From positions 1 to 64,000 of the forward strand of contig JAEZET010000005.1 in the NCBI GenBank assembly GCA_023433065.1: a stretch of 64,000 nucleotides of DNA, written 5' to 3'. The stretch is from Cyanobacteria bacterium OH_CBrB_359. GTDB taxonomy: Bacteria; Cyanobacteriota; Vampirovibrionia; Gastranaerophilales; Gastranaerophilaceae. Below the pieces are notes generated by a model that saw only the letters and a program-made list of their open reading frames with translations, searched no databases and had not been told where the DNA came from. The translations under genes were made by a program, and so were the position numbers. Below, piece by piece: positions 62,902-64,000 of this stretch (positions are counted from its first letter, which is position 1; each line of letters begins with the position of its first letter).

Positions 62902-63056
62902 GTATGAATGAGTAATACAAAGTGGAAAACAAAAGCAAAAAATTTATAGTATTAAGCTTATTGAACTCGGTTTTTGATTAACAAAATAGACCATAAAAAA
63001 GAAATCCCTTCTTCGCTCTTACCAACAAAAAAGACTTGATTAAATAGGTCTCTTTA

Positions 63057-64000
63057 TTATTTTTTTATCTTAAATAAATCTAATAATCTGTAGGCAAAAA
63101 GTCTTTTCATTAAAAAGCCTATTTGTTTTGGCTTTAGAGCCTTTATAAAGCTAAAAAAAGTTTTAGGGCGAAGGTAAAACCTTCTGAATGCTGTTTTTTG
63201 GGCTGCTATCAAATCTTGATAATTAAGACCCTCAGGTAGCCATTCAGGTTCTCTATAACTTTCTTTGTCAAAATTCGGTTTAAATTTTCCGGCTAAATCA
63301 ATCCAAAGCTGACTTCCCGGGAGCACATCCAAAATTATAAACTGTGCAAAATCCAATTTTGACTTAACAGCAAAATCTATACTTTCTTGTATTGTTTCTT
63401 TTGTTTCGCCCGGTAAACCGAAAAGGAAAAAACCATTACAAGTCATTCCGTTTTGTTTTGCTAATGCAATGGATTTTAGAATGTCCTCGCTTTTTTCCCC
63501 TTTTTGAATATTTCTCAAAATTGTGTTATTGGCAGATTCAACCCCATAGAAAAAGAAATAGCATCCGGATTTTTTCATTTGTTTAATTAACTCATCATCA
63601 ACTTTATCGGCTCTTATACCGTTCGGGCAGCCCCAGTTAATCTTTATTCCGCTTTCGATAATTAATCTGCAAATCTCCATTGCATGATTTTTGTCATAGG
63701 TAAGGTTATCATCTTCAAAATGAATCTCTTTTACTTTTATTTCGTTTAACAAATATTTTATTTCATCAACCACATTTTTAGGGCTTCTAAAACGAATCTT
63801 CTTTTTATAAAATCCGGGGCTTGCACAAAATTTGCAAGAATAGGGGCAGCCTCTTGTAGAGGTTACAAAACCCACAGGAAAATTCTTGGCAAAAAACCCA
63901 TGTGTTGCCTGAGGGTAAGTATGCGGATTAATTTGTTCCCAGTCAGGAAACGGTAGTTCGTCAAGATTTTCAATTATATCAGCATTTTCATAAGGTGAGT
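63057..64000 (-). CDS. B12-binding-type radical SAM protein, 5' part cut by window end
   Basis: The minus-strand frame is open to the window edge. The apparent GTG start at 63875 lies inside a conserved block: upstream codons encode DELPFPDW and FFAKNFPVG, the linker typical of B12-binding radical SAM proteins. The cluster motif RGCPYSCKFC (CxxxCxxC) follows, then FEDDNLTYDK and FFLFGLPGET. The C-terminal part is basic. Such proteins often modify lipids, hopanoids or natural products. The N-terminal B12 domain lies outside. Confidence 0.88.
   Translation of the reverse strand, partial: SPYENADIIENLDELPFPDWEQINPHTYPQATHGFFAKNFPVGFVTSTRGCPYSCKFCASPGFYKKKIRFRSPKNVVDEIKYLLNEIKVKEIHFEDDNLTYDKNHAMEICRLIIESGIKINWGCPNGIRADKVDDELIKQMKKSGCYFFFYGVESANNTILRNIQKGEKSEDILKSIALAKQNGMTCNGFFLFGLPGETKETIQESIDFAVKSKLDFAQFIILDVLPGSQLWIDLAGKFKPNFDKESYREPEWLPEGLNYQDLIAAQKTAFRRFYLRPKTFFSFIKALKPKQIGFLMKRLFAYRLLDLFKIKK

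Overview
This is a stretch of AT-rich bacterial chromosome. It begins in the 5' part of a 16S rRNA gene on the minus strand and ends inside a radical SAM gene. Single-membrane-only lineages are unlikely, because the window has an RND/TolC efflux operon. It also has a flagellar cap gene (fliD), a type IV prepilin-like protein, a zinc-type S14, GatB and bacterial glycogen synthesis (glgC). Together with many small lineage-restricted proteins and enzymes with odd N-terminal extensions, this fits a non-photosynthetic relative of Cyanobacteria (Vampirovibrionia/Melainabacteria, Gastranaerophilales-like). That assignment is inference from gene style; the 16S fragment at 1-370 would settle it.

Layout. 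1-1021: 16S 5' end with a strong upstream promoter. 1022-3962: a mini zinc-ribbon gene coupled to a YhcC-type radical SAM gene, a class II aldolase, and recF. 4014-12419 (minus): a long ribosomal operon from rpsJ to rplR, which stops after L18 at a terminator shared with recF. 12690-26258: dnaB, trxB, a DHH phosphoesterase, panE, gatB, a prepilin-like gene, tdk, pepA, and a two-component pair (soluble histidine kinase plus REC-degenerate GGDEF-REC). 26284-32509: a tripartite RND efflux operon behind a perfect 16-bp palindrome. 32698-50389: a thioredoxin-like protein, glgC, lepA, a divergent phosphoglucose isomerase, a formyltransferase, fliD, a YhaM-like nuclease, cinA C-domain, an NAD-type isocitrate dehydrogenase, lepB, a polyprenyl synthase that seems to start at ATT, galE, UDP-xylose synthase and ugd.

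50487-62865 is a complete 12.3-kb integrative element inserted in the 3' end of a tRNA-Gly(GCC) gene, with 43-bp direct repeats as attL and attR. It carries a divergent repressor switch with repeated operators, a secreted HExxH protein, a coupled run of small genes, an excisionase-like HTH protein, a tyrosine integrase and a BRO-family protein. Its main cargo is an antiphage block on the minus strand: a CBASS operon (CD-NTase, E2-like protein, HNH-SAVED effector, i.e. the short type II layout with E2 but no E1 or JAB gene), followed by a 740-residue ABC-type ATPase with a zinc-hook CxxC that resembles RloC/PrrC-type nuclease ATPases. After attR the chromosome resumes with the original tRNA terminator and a partial B12-binding-type radical SAM gene.

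The most noteworthy item is the defence island: a short type II CBASS next to a zinc-hook ATPase on a small, apparently intact tRNA-targeting element. Next come the ATT start of the polyprenyl synthase, the repressor/integrase control sites, and the N-terminal extensions with an F-K motif on unrelated proteins.
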